Under the pieces are notes generated by a model, which was not told where the DNA came from, searched no databases, and saw nothing but the letters and a program-made list of their open reading frames with translations. The translations under genes were made by a program, and so were the position numbers. From WHSM01 sp050701635 (GTDB taxonomy: Bacteria > Actinomycetota > Actinomycetes > Mycobacteriales > Micromonosporaceae): DNA of 6,730 nucleotides. Location: the NCBI GenBank assembly GCA_050701635.1, contig JBOGDF010000307.1:1-6730 (forward strand). The letters are read 5' to 3'. This document shows, piece after piece, positions 1 through 6,011 of this stretch (positions within the stretch are counted from its first letter, which is position 1; each line of letters begins with the position of its first letter).

Positions 1-432
1 GGCCAGCAGCGCCGCCCGGGCGTAGTCGGACATCGGCGGCGCGGTGGCGGCGGTGGCGGTCGCCGCGACCCCGACGAACAACGCCACTCCGACCGCGGTG
101 GCGCCGATCGCGGACCGTGCCGCGGCGCCCAGCCGCAACCCGTACGCCCGCGCGTGCAGCGCCGCCACCAGCGGCAACGCCAGTACGCCGATCGGCTGCA
201 CCACCACCAGCGGCGCCAGCCCGAGCGCCACCGCGTGCACGGTCGCACCCAGCCCGATCAGCCCGAGCCCGGCCAGCCAGCGGGGGCGGCGTACCGCCCG
301 GGTGAGCGCATCCCGGTGCACCGCACCGTGCTGCAGGTACGCTGCGACCGCGAAACACACCGCGCCCAGCACCGCCAGCCCGACCGCCACCCCGGCCACC
401 CCGGTCAGCCCGCTGGTCAGCCCGCCGGTCAT
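1..432 (-). CDS. DMT-superfamily (EamA/NIPA-like) transporter, C-terminus cut by window edge
   Basis: The frame is open from an ATG at 432-430 to base 1, giving the first 144 residues of a longer membrane protein. Hydrophobic segments lie at about residues 11-33, 52-70, 72-93 and 104-128. A basic loop follows the first (residues 40-52, HRDALTRAVRRPR). The segment PLVVVQPIGVLALPL (74-88) and the AAYLQHGAVHR motif after helix 1 resemble actinobacterial drug/metabolite transporter family proteins of about 290-300 residues, so roughly half is missing. Members export or import small metabolites or cations in the cytoplasmic membrane; no substrate can be named here. The start is well supported: GGAGG sits 7 bases upstream, and the ATG overlaps the preceding gene's TGA as ATGA, so translation is probably coupled to the DUF998-like gene. 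The absence of the second half prevents a firmer subfamily call. Confidence 0.72.
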   Translation of the reverse strand, partial: MTGGLTSGLTGVAGVAVGLAVLGAVCFAVAAYLQHGAVHRDALTRAVRRPRWLAGLGLIGLGATVHAVALGLAPLVVVQPIGVLALPLVAALHARAYGLRLGAAARSAIGATAVGVALFVGVAATATAATAPPMSDYARAALLA

Positions 433-1109
433 CCCGTCACCTCCGCGCGCGGCGCGTCGCCCGTGGTCACGGCGTCCGACCCCACCGCGGTGGCGTGGAA
501 CAGGCCGGCGGCGAGGGTCAGCAGGATGCCGATCTGGAGGCCGAGCAGGATCCGCTCGCCGAGCCCGTGCATCGGGGCGATGCCGTACCACCGGTTCACC
601 GGCGGATGGGTGACCAGGAAGCCGACGAACGCGACACCGGCGGCGGCCGCGAGTCGGCGTACGGTGCCGGCGGTGCGGCGCCAGGCTCCGGCGAGCGTCC
701 CGGACAGCCGCCAGCCCGCCGCCGGCAGGCACAGGAACACCGCGGCGCCGGCGCCGTTGTGGACGGTGCCGCCGAATGTACGGGCGCCGTCCGGCAGGTC
801 GGCGGGGAACCACGCGATCGCCAGCAGCGCCAGCGCCCACATCGCGGCGAGGGCCCGGGTCGCGGCGTCGAATCGCAGCCCGGCCGCCGCCAACCCCGCG
901 ACCAGTACGGCGAAGCCGACCGCGAGCGAGCCGGCGGCGACGGCGAGCGCCGTACCGCCGCCGGCGTGGACGTACGCGCTGACCGTGTCCGCGACCGGGC
1001 TGACCACCGGGTACGCCGCCAGATGCAGGTAGGCCGCCGCGCCCAGCGAGACGGCGACCGCGACGATCGCCGTCACCCCCGCGAGCCGCGGCCACCCTGT
1101 CGTACCCAT
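429..1109 (-). CDS. DUF998-like integral membrane protein
   Basis: I read this as a 226-residue polytopic membrane protein with about six hydrophobic segments (roughly residues 8-30, 53-77, 85-101, 117-133, 151-168 and 184-206). Loop motifs include SPVADTVSAYVHAG (37-50), WFPADLPDG (100-108), GTVHNGAG (114-121) and VTHPPVNRWYG (166-176). These resemble DUF998 family proteins, whose function is unknown. The histidines and acidic residues in the loops are the most conserved-looking positions. The frame stays open to an upstream ATG at 1214, but those 35 extra residues are polar and unlike the family. I therefore chose the ATG at 1109-1107, just before the first helix. No strong ribosome binding site precedes it (only GGA five bases upstream), so the start is the least certain in the window. 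The stop overlaps the next ATG, so it forms a two-gene unit with the DMT transporter, perhaps serving the same transport or lipid-related process. Confidence 0.75.
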   Translation of the reverse strand: MGTTGWPRLAGVTAIVAVAVSLGAAAYLHLAAYPVVSPVADTVSAYVHAGGGTALAVAAGSLAVGFAVLVAGLAAAGLRFDAATRALAAMWALALLAIAWFPADLPDGARTFGGTVHNGAGAAVFLCLPAAGWRLSGTLAGAWRRTAGTVRRLAAAAGVAFVGFLVTHPPVNRWYGIAPMHGLGERILLGLQIGILLTLAAGLFHATAVGSDAVTTGDAPRAEVTG

Positions 1110-1146
1110 GTGGTCCAGGCTCGCCGTGAACAACGGTCCGGCACAT

Positions 1147-1194
1147 CGGGGAATCACCCGGCTCTGGACCGGGGAATGATCTCGGGGTTTCCCC
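1147..1194 (-). promoter_or_regulatory. Hairpin-rich leader with direct repeat, upstream of DUF998-like gene
   Basis: On the plus strand CGGGGAAT occurs at 1147-1154 and again at 1170-1177, a direct repeat with a 23-base period. GGGGAA at 1171-1176 can pair with TTCCCC at 1189-1194. The latter can alternatively pair with GGGGAA at 1148-1153, or its CCCC with GGGG at 1184-1187. A separate 5-bp hairpin (1157-1161 with 1169-1173, loop of 7) lies between. The block sits 38 to 85 bases upstream of the chosen start of the DUF998-like gene. It could be a pair of operator sites or an RNA leader with alternative folds. Short G/C runs arise easily at this base composition, so functional meaning is an inference. 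Confidence 0.3.
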
Positions 1195-1289
1195 TGGTAC
1201 GCCACCGGCCGCATGCCGCCGAGCGTGGCGGCGCGGCACCCGACGGCGCGTCACACCAGGGGAGTATCCGGCGGTACGCCCCCGGGCCT

Positions 1290-1453
1290 ACGACTTGGTG
1301 CACGGTAGGCGTCGGAGCGAGCCGAGGCACATTCGCCGGTCCGGCAAGGCGGAGGGTTGCCCGGATACCGGTGTTGTATCCGGGTGAACCGACAACGCCG
1401 CCGGTCGGTGAATGGGTCCGGCGCAGCCCGGCGGCTATCGTGCACCAAGTCGT
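1290..1453. repeat. 164-base quasi-palindromic element with 14-base perfect inverted ends
   Basis: The left end ACGACTTGGTGCAC (1290-1303) is exactly repeated in inverse at 1440-1453. The complementarity continues inward with mismatches: 1304-1315 against 1428-1439, 1319-1324 against 1419-1424, CATTC at 1330-1334 against 1410-1414, and 1336-1345 against 1400-1408. At the exact centre is a perfect 9-bp stem (1360-1368 with 1376-1384, loop 1369-1375), extended outward by GGTT/AACC (1355-1358 with 1387-1390). So the whole block is one long imperfect hairpin, or two diverged inverted copies of a unit of about 78 bases. It could be a MITE-like or other palindromic repeat element, a bidirectional terminator, or a structured RNA. 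Flanks read CTA and TTA, not a clean target duplication. It begins 13 bases beyond the methyltransferase stop. Confidence 0.8.
1360..1384. terminator. Central 9-bp hairpin of the palindromic element, possible terminator
   Basis: CCCGGATAC at 1360-1368 and its exact complement at 1376-1384 enclose a 7-base loop (CGGTGTT). No T-run follows on either strand, but many actinobacterial terminators lack one. It lies about 83 bases after the methyltransferase stop codon, so it could end that transcript. It may equally be just the apex of the larger inverted repeat. The terminator role is inferred from position and stem stability only. Confidence 0.35.
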
Positions 1454-1466
1454 TACCCACGGACGC

Positions 1467-2456
1467 TCAGCCGGGCGTGGGGACGCACTCCAGGATCCGG
1501 TATTCGCCGTCGGTGTCGTGCACGGCGACCAGGTCGAGGCCGGCGGCGGCGAACAGCGTCCGGAACTCGTCCTCGGTACGCTCCCGGCCGCCGATGCTGA
1601 CCAGCATGTTCAGGTCGCTCAGCGTCAGGAACGTCGGCTCCGACGGCGCCAGCCCCGCCGGCACCACCGGCTCGATGACCAGCACGGTGCCCCCCGCTTC
1701 GCGGCAGTTGACCAGGATCTGGGTCGCGCGCTCGTCGTCCCAGTCGTGGATCACGCTCTTCAGGAGGTAGGCGTCCCCGCCGTCGGGCACGGTCTCGAAG
1801 AAGTCCCCGGCGACCACCTCGCAGCGGTCCGCGACGCCGGCCGCCTGCAGGGTCGCGGTGGCTGCCGCGGCTCCTGCCGGCCGGTCGTACAGCACACCCC
1901 GCAGCGTGGGTACGGCACGCAGCAGCTCCGCGAGCAGCACGCCGTCGCCGCCCCCGACGTCGACCAGCGTGCGGTGCCGCGCGAAGTCGTACCCGGCGAC
2001 GATCCCGGGGGCCACGTCAGCGGTGTGGCGCGACATCGCGTCGTGGAAGATGGCCGCCTTATCCGGGTGCCGGGCGAGGTAGTCGAAGGAGCTGGCGCCG
2101 TACAGCCGCTCGAAGACGGGCTTGCCGGTGCGTACGGAGTACTCCAGCTCGCCCCACGTACGCCACATCTCCTCGCCGCCGAACAGCAGCACCGTCGGGC
2201 GCAGCGACCCGTCGATGTCGGCGCGCAGCAGCTGCCCGCCGAGCGTCAGCTCGTACCGGTCCGGCTCGATCTCGGCCACGATGCCGAGGCCGGCGACCGC
2301 CCGCAGCAGCCGCCGCAGCGAGTCCGCGTGCGCGCCGGTCGCGGCGGCCAGCTCCTCGGTGGTACGCGGCCCGTCCGCGAGCTGGTCCGGGATGCCGAGC
2401 CGGACCGCCACGTACACCATCTGCGTCTTCGCGAAGCCGAACAGCGCGTCGATCAT
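1467..2456 (-). CDS. SAM-dependent O-methyltransferase (family 2, small-molecule type)
   Basis: A 329-residue protein with the two-part layout of the plant-type/secondary-metabolite O-methyltransferases. An N-terminal winged-helix dimerisation domain (about residues 8-75; RLGIPDQLADGPRTTEELAA) is followed by a Rossmann-type SAM domain. The SAM motif is LVDVGGGDG (164-172), the adenine-side motif is GDFFE (217-221), and HDW (237-239) supplies the histidine expected to be the catalytic base. IEPVVP (261-266) and the LSDLNML segment (279-285) complete the fold. Relatives methylate hydroxyl groups on polyketides, carotenoids or phenolics in the cytosol. The substrate here is unknown. I chose the ATG at 2456-2454 because it overlaps the P450 stop (ATGA); the frame stays open upstream to 2735, but that part lies inside the P450 gene. 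The N-terminus is a little shorter than usual. Coupling to the P450 suggests the methyl acceptor is a hydroxyl that the P450 installs. Confidence 0.9.
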   Translation of the reverse strand: MIDALFGFAKTQMVYVAVRLGIPDQLADGPRTTEELAAATGAHADSLRRLLRAVAGLGIVAEIEPDRYELTLGGQLLRADIDGSLRPTVLLFGGEEMWRTWGELEYSVRTGKPVFERLYGASSFDYLARHPDKAAIFHDAMSRHTADVAPGIVAGYDFARHRTLVDVGGGDGVLLAELLRAVPTLRGVLYDRPAGAAAATATLQAAGVADRCEVVAGDFFETVPDGGDAYLLKSVIHDWDDERATQILVNCREAGGTVLVIEPVVPAGLAPSEPTFLTLSDLNMLVSIGGRERTEDEFRTLFAAAGLDLVAVHDTDGEYRILECVPTPG

Positions 2457-3805
2457 GTACGCAGTTCTAGTCGAGCCGGCACCGGTCCGGTAGGGCGCAG
2501 GGTCACCATCGGCGCCATCGGCAGCTCCGGGCGCAGCGCCGTGACCCGGTATTTCGCCAGCAACGCCGCGAGCAGGATGGTCGCTTCCAGCATCGCGAAA
2601 TGCTCCCCGACGCAGCCCCGCGGCCCACCCCCGAACGGGAAGTACGCGTACGGCCGGTGGTCGGTGGCCACGAACCGGGACGGGTCGAACCGCTCCGGGT
2701 CGGGCCAGAAGTCGGGGTGCCGGTGCGTGGTCCACGGCGAGACCATCACGATCACCCCGGGCGGGACGGCGTACCCCCCGATGACGGTTTCGGTGGTGGT
2801 GACCCGCTCCGTGAGGTACGCCGGGGGGTAGAGCCGCATCGCCTCCCGCAGCGCGGCGCGGGTGCGTACCAGCAGCGGCAGGTCTTCCGGCGACGGCGCG
2901 GTACGCCCGGCGAGCACCTCGGCCAGCTCGGCGGCGACCTTGTCCTGTTCGTCCGGGTGGCGGCCGAGCAGGTGCAGGGTGGCGGTGAGCGCGACCGCGG
3001 TGGTCTCGTGGCCGGCGAGCAGGAACACCAGGATCTGGTCGCGGATCTCCTGTTCGGACAGCGGCGCGCCGGTCTCCGGGTCGCGCGCCTGCTGCAGCCG
3101 GGACAGCAGGTCGTCTGCTCCGGTGGGCCGCGCGCCGGCGAGGATCCGGTCGACGATGGCGTACTGCTGGCGGCGTACCCGGCGGGCGGCCAGGTTGCGG
3201 GGCGTCGGGATGCCGAGCGGGACGCGTACCAGCTGGAAGCTGCGTTTGACGGCGACGTCCGAGAGCTGGGGCACCAGCCGGTGCAGCGCCGGCACGGTGT
3301 CGTCGATGTCCTCGCTGAACAGCGCCCGCCCCACCACGCGCAGGGTGTAGCGGCGCATCGTCAGGTCGAGGTCGGTGGCGCCGGTCGCGGTCTCGAGGCG
3401 GGTGGCCTCCTCGGCCATCAGCGCGGCGTACCGGTTGATGGTGCGCGGGGTGAACAGCGGTTGCACGGTACGCCGCTGCCGTTTCCAGGTCTCGCCTTCG
3501 GTGGTGAGCAGCCCTCGTCCGAGCAGCTCCGTGAGGACCCGGAACCCGAGCGTGTCCTTCGACAGCGTCCGCCCGGTCTGGGTCAGCACCTGCCGTACGT
3601 CGTCCGGATGGTGCGCCACCACCAGCCGTACGTGCAGCCGCTTCACCGCCGGCAGCGCCTCGTACCGCACCAGGTCCCCGTACGCTTCCCGCCCGCTGCT
3701 GAGGGTGCCGAGCAGGTCCTTGGCGAACATCAACGCGCTGCCGGCGTACCGGTTCCCGGGCGGCCCCGGCATGTCGGTGATGTCCCGTACCGCCGTCTGG
3801 GTCAT
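2453..3805 (-). CDS. Cytochrome P450 monooxygenase
   Basis: A complete 450-residue P450, soluble (no N-terminal membrane anchor), opening with a proline-rich MPGPPGNRYAG hinge (12-22). Diagnostic sites are the C-helix WKRQRR (107-112), the I-helix oxygen-activation motif AGHETT (264-269, with E267/T268), EAMR of the ExxR motif (321-324), PERF (370-373) and the heme-binding loop FGGGPRGC with cysteine 398 as the iron ligand. The overall pattern (AGHETT, FGGGPR) is the CYP4/CYP102-like group also seen in actinomycete terpene and fatty-substrate hydroxylases, rather than the common macrolide-type P450s. No ferredoxin or reductase gene is adjacent, so electrons come from elsewhere. The ATG at 3805 has GGGAGG only one base upstream, which is too close for a normal site; an in-frame ATG at 3772 (residue 12) is an alternative start. 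Its TGA overlaps the methyltransferase ATG. The substrate cannot be inferred. Confidence 0.94.
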   Translation of the reverse strand: MTQTAVRDITDMPGPPGNRYAGSALMFAKDLLGTLSSGREAYGDLVRYEALPAVKRLHVRLVVAHHPDDVRQVLTQTGRTLSKDTLGFRVLTELLGRGLLTTEGETWKRQRRTVQPLFTPRTINRYAALMAEEATRLETATGATDLDLTMRRYTLRVVGRALFSEDIDDTVPALHRLVPQLSDVAVKRSFQLVRVPLGIPTPRNLAARRVRRQQYAIVDRILAGARPTGADDLLSRLQQARDPETGAPLSEQEIRDQILVFLLAGHETTAVALTATLHLLGRHPDEQDKVAAELAEVLAGRTAPSPEDLPLLVRTRAALREAMRLYPPAYLTERVTTTETVIGGYAVPPGVIVMVSPWTTHRHPDFWPDPERFDPSRFVATDHRPYAYFPFGGGPRGCVGEHFAMLEATILLAALLAKYRVTALRPELPMAPMVTLRPTGPVPARLELRT

Positions 3806-3841
3806 GCCTCCCAGGCTGTCAGTGCGTGGGCCCGCTCGCGA

Positions 3842-3855
3842 CCGACCACGGTCGG
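3842..3855. promoter_or_regulatory. 14-base palindrome in the moaE-P450 gap
   Basis: CCGACC (3842-3847) and its complement GGTCGG (3850-3855) are separated by AC. As RNA this is a 5-bp hairpin with a 4-base loop, 19 bases after the moaE stop codon. As DNA it is a dyad 36 bases before the P450 ATG. It could be a weak terminator for the cofactor operon or an operator in front of the P450 gene. No T-run follows. This 69-base gap (3806-3874) is the only break between the two gene blocks, and I see no clear promoter boxes in it. Confidence 0.35.
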
Positions 3856-3874
3856 ATTCCGTCGTCGTTCGCCG

Positions 3875-4297
3875 TCAGGGGCAGTTGACCCATTCGTCGG
3901 TGCCGTCGGCGAACCGTTGGTGTTTCCAGATCGGGAGCCGTGCCTTCGCCTCGTCGACGAGCCGGCGGCACGCGTCGAACGCCTCGCCCCGGTGCGCGCA
4001 CGCCACCGCCGCGGCGAGCGCCACGTCGCCGATCTCCAGTGGCCCGACCCGATGGCTGACCGCCACCGCCTGGACGCCTGGGTCCTTGGCGATCTCGTCG
4101 GCGACGTCCTGCAGGGTCTGCGCCGCTCCCGGGTGGGCCTCGTAGTCGAGGGAGACGACGGACCGGCCGTGGTCGTGGTCGCGTACCACCCCGGCGAAGC
4201 TGACCACCGCGCCAGCGGTGGGCAGCCCCACCAACCGCTCGTGCTCGGCCAGGTCCAGCGGCGCCGTCGTCACCTCGGCCTTCACCACGCCCGTCAC
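3875..4297 (-). CDS. moaE: Molybdopterin synthase catalytic (large) subunit MoaE
   Basis: A 140-residue protein matching MoaE along its length, the usual size for the family. It has FAGVVRDHDHGR (34-45), YEAH (52-55), the SHRVGPLEIGD segment (81-91) and the C-terminal DEAKARLPIWKHQ (115-127). Lysines 118 and 125 correspond to the two active-site lysines of the E. coli enzyme (K119, K126). With the small subunit MoaD, MoaE transfers two sulfurs to cyclic pyranopterin monophosphate to form molybdopterin, in the cytosol as a heterotetramer. No moaD gene lies in the window. Translation starts at a GTG that overlaps the moeA stop (GTGA), and AGGGG stands about 8 bases upstream. It is the last gene of the cofactor block; a 69-base gap follows before the P450. 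Confidence 0.96.
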   Translation of the reverse strand: MTGVVKAEVTTAPLDLAEHERLVGLPTAGAVVSFAGVVRDHDHGRSVVSLDYEAHPGAAQTLQDVADEIAKDPGVQAVAVSHRVGPLEIGDVALAAAVACAHRGEAFDACRRLVDEAKARLPIWKHQRFADGTDEWVNCP

Positions 4298-5535
4298 GGC
4301 CGTTCCCCTCTCATCAGCGGCAACGGTACGAGCTCCGCTGTGTCGCCCGCCTCGGCGCCCGGCGGCGGGCTGGCGGCCGGTGTGCCGGCCCCGGGCATTG
4401 TGGGGCGGATTACCGCGAAGCCGTCGGCCTGGGCGACGCCGCGCAGCATCGCCGAGCCGGAATGCTTCAGTGGGTACGCGAGGCCATCGGCGCCGACGCG
4501 TACCAGCGAAAGGTGGGTGTCGCCGCCGCGTCCCTTGACTGGCTCGCCGAGCGTGACGGATCCGAGTGCGGGCAGGTCACGGCCGGTAAGGCCGGCGATC
4601 AGCGGCGCGACCAGCGAGACCAGGGCGACCACCGCGGACTGCGGATTGCCCGGCAGCCCCGCAACGAACCGTGGCTTGCCGTCGACCTCGGTGCGCGCCA
4701 GCAGCATCGGGAACCCGGGGCGGACCTTGACGGTGTTGACGACGTACGCCGCGCCGACGGCTTCCAGTGCGGGGTGCAGGTGATCGACCGGGCCGTGCAT
4801 GGTGCCGCCGGTGGTGCACACGATGTCGGCGGTGGCCAGCGCCTCGCGGAGCGCCGCGACGTGGGCGTCGAGGGTGTCCTGGATCGGGCCACGCGGTTTT
4901 TGTGGCGCCGCGCCGAGGCGGCGCAGCCAGGCAGGCATCGAGGGGCCGAGGCTGTCGCGTACCCGCCCGTCGCCGGGGGGCCCGTGGGTGGCCAGCTCGT
5001 CACCGAAGATCAGCAGCGCGGCGGTGGGTGCTTTGTGGACGGTCAGGCTGTCGTACCCGCAGGAGGCGGCCAGTCCGATGACGCCGGGCGTCACGGGCGT
5101 ACCGGCGGGGAGGAGTTCTTCGCCTTTGCCGGCTTCTTCGCCGGTGTCCCGCCAGTCCGGGTGCGGCCGCGGCTCGCCGGTGACGTAGCCCGGCCTGGGT
5201 GCTTCGGAGTGCTCGACCCGGATGATCTGCTCGGTGCCGTCGGGCACCATCGTGCCGGTCGCGATCTCGACGGCGTGGCCGGGGTCGAGCGGCTCCGGCC
5301 GGCCGCCCGCGAGCACCTGGCCGACGACCCGCCACGGGCCGTCACCGCGTACCGCGAAACCGTCCACACTCGACGTCGGGAACGCCGGCAGCTCGGTGAG
5401 CGTGACGAGCGGCTCCGCGAGCGTCGCCCCGTCAGCGTCGGCCAGCGTCGTGGTGGTCGGCGCCGGCTGCGCGCTGACTCCGGCCTGGTGCGCGGCCGTA
5501 CGTGCGGCGTCCCAGTCCGGCGCGGTGAGCGTCAT
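4294..5535 (-). CDS. moeA: Molybdopterin molybdenumtransferase, MoeA-type (substituted active-site segment)
   Basis: A 413-residue MoeA-family protein, the normal length. Family landmarks in order are SVDGFAVR (56-63, with D58 for the catalytic aspartate of MDGYA), TGTMVPDG (93-100), GEEA (132-135), GVIGLAASCG (151-160), the FGDEL motif (177-181, E180), VRDS (192-195), TTGGTMHGPVD (241-251, D251), VRPGFPM (271-277) and GLPGNP (293-298). The family inserts molybdate into adenylylated molybdopterin, releasing AMP, in the cytosol. Two lysines of the usual KPGK loop appear as R272 and F275, and the usual GED(I) reads GEEA, so this may be a divergent paralogue; similar RPG-type sequences are, as I recall, common in actinobacterial MoeA copies. 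The last 30 residues are Gly/Pro/Ala-rich. The ATG overlaps the mogA stop (ATGA), and the TGA overlaps moaE's GTG. The ribosome binding site is weak, so translation is probably coupled. Confidence 0.9.
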   Translation of the reverse strand: MTLTAPDWDAARTAAHQAGVSAQPAPTTTTLADADGATLAEPLVTLTELPAFPTSSVDGFAVRGDGPWRVVGQVLAGGRPEPLDPGHAVEIATGTMVPDGTEQIIRVEHSEAPRPGYVTGEPRPHPDWRDTGEEAGKGEELLPAGTPVTPGVIGLAASCGYDSLTVHKAPTAALLIFGDELATHGPPGDGRVRDSLGPSMPAWLRRLGAAPQKPRGPIQDTLDAHVAALREALATADIVCTTGGTMHGPVDHLHPALEAVGAAYVVNTVKVRPGFPMLLARTEVDGKPRFVAGLPGNPQSAVVALVSLVAPLIAGLTGRDLPALGSVTLGEPVKGRGGDTHLSLVRVGADGLAYPLKHSGSAMLRGVAQADGFAVIRPTMPGAGTPAASPPPGAEAGDTAELVPLPLMRGERP

Positions 5536-6011
5536 GTGTGGTCAGCCCCGCGCAGCTGGTCGACCACGTGCGCCAGGATCGGCCCGAGCACGGCGAGCCC
5601 GTCCCGCGCGCCGCCGGTGGATCCGGGAAGGTTGACGATCAGGGTGCGCCCCGCGACCCCGGCGAGCCCTCGCGACAGCACCGCCTGCGGGATCTTGGCG
5701 GCGCCGTAACTGCGCAGCGCTTCCGCGATGCCCGGGATCTCGTAATCGACGAGCCCGCGGGTCACGTCCGGCGTCCTGTCGGTGGGGGAGACCCCGGTGC
5801 CGCCCGAGGTCACGATCACCTCGGCGCCGTCGGCGACCGCCTGCTTGATCGCTTCGGCGACCGGCTCCCCGTCGGGTACGACGTCAGGCCCGGTGACGTC
5901 GCAGCCGAGCTCGGTGAGTCCGTCGACCAGGATCGGCCCGCTGGTGTCCTCGTACACCCCGGCGGCGGCCCGGTTGGACGCCACGATCACCCGCGCCCGG
6001 ATCGCGCTCAT
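5532..6011 (-). CDS. mogA: Molybdopterin adenylyltransferase, MogA/MoaB family
   Basis: A single-domain 159-residue protein of the MogA/MoaB (MPT-binding) family. The molybdopterin-binding signature TSGGTGVSPTDRTPD spans 68-82, followed by PGIAEALR (93-100) and SRGLAGVAGR (113-122), then VNLPGSTGGARDG (126-138), the expected order and spacing. D47 (in PDGE) and D78 (in SPTDRT) match the positions of the two functional aspartates of E. coli MogA. It should activate molybdopterin with ATP to the adenylylated form used by MoeA. MogA and MoaB cannot be told apart reliably by motif, but actinobacteria usually carry one such protein in this operon position. The ATG overlaps the moaC stop (ATGA), and GAAGGG lies about 9 bases upstream, inside the moaC tail coding sequence. 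The TGA overlaps the moeA ATG. Confidence 0.92.
   Translation of the reverse strand: MSAIRARVIVASNRAAAGVYEDTSGPILVDGLTELGCDVTGPDVVPDGEPVAEAIKQAVADGAEVIVTSGGTGVSPTDRTPDVTRGLVDYEIPGIAEALRSYGAAKIPQAVLSRGLAGVAGRTLIVNLPGSTGGARDGLAVLGPILAHVVDQLRGADHT

Larger units (their letters stand above)
1110..1466. other. Longest non-coding stretch: 357-base gap between methyltransferase and DUF998-like genes
   Basis: No convincing gene lies here. A 69-codon minus-strand frame (1251-1460) is arginine- and proline-rich with no family resemblance, and it overlaps the palindromic element. The gap holds a 164-base quasi-palindrome (1290-1453), a small hairpin with perfect 6-base arms (1215-1220 and 1227-1232, loop of 6), and a hairpin-rich leader (1147-1194) closer to the downstream gene. 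The promoter for the DUF998/DMT pair must lie here if the pair is separately transcribed, but I cannot recognise clear -35 and -10 boxes. Transcription from the methyltransferase may end in the palindrome, which starts 13 bases after that gene's stop codon. Confidence 0.7.

Noticed and set aside
1150..1195. Plus-strand GGAAT motifs as SigR/SigE-type -35 boxes
   Set aside because: No GTT-type -10 stands at the required 18-19 base spacing, and no plus-strand gene follows.
1110..1214. 35-codon N-terminal extension of the DUF998-like protein
   Set aside because: The residues are polar and Pro/Arg-rich before a typical first helix, have no ribosome binding site at 1214, and overlap the hairpin-rich leader.
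1215..1232. Hairpin with 6-base GC arms as a terminator
   Set aside because: GCCGCC/GGCGGC arms are frequent by chance at this base composition, and there is no tail or positional reason to prefer it.
1286..1457. Insertion element with target-site duplication
   Set aside because: The flanking bases (CTA on the left, TTA on the right) are not a clean duplication and there is no transposase. I kept the repeat call but not a mobile-element call.
1251..1460. Minus-strand 69-codon frame in the intergenic region
   Set aside because: It spans the quasi-palindrome, is rich in Arg and Pro, and has no ribosome binding site or family likeness.
2457..2735. 93-codon N-terminal extension of the methyltransferase frame
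   Set aside because: It lies within the P450 coding region (heme-loop end) in another frame, has no resemblance to the methyltransferase family, and the ATGA start at 2456 is a better choice.
495..2831. Plus-strand open frame of 778 codons
   Set aside because: It is Arg/Gly/Gln/Pro-rich and lies antisense to the DUF998-like, methyltransferase and P450 genes. Long shadow frames are normal in high-GC DNA, and it shows no family motifs.
2600..4783. Plus-strand open frame of 727 codons
   Set aside because: It is antisense to the P450, moaE and moeA genes, low in complexity and without recognisable domains, so it is a composition artefact.
4462..5709. Plus-strand open frame of 415 codons
   Set aside because: It is antisense to moeA, which has clear family motifs throughout.
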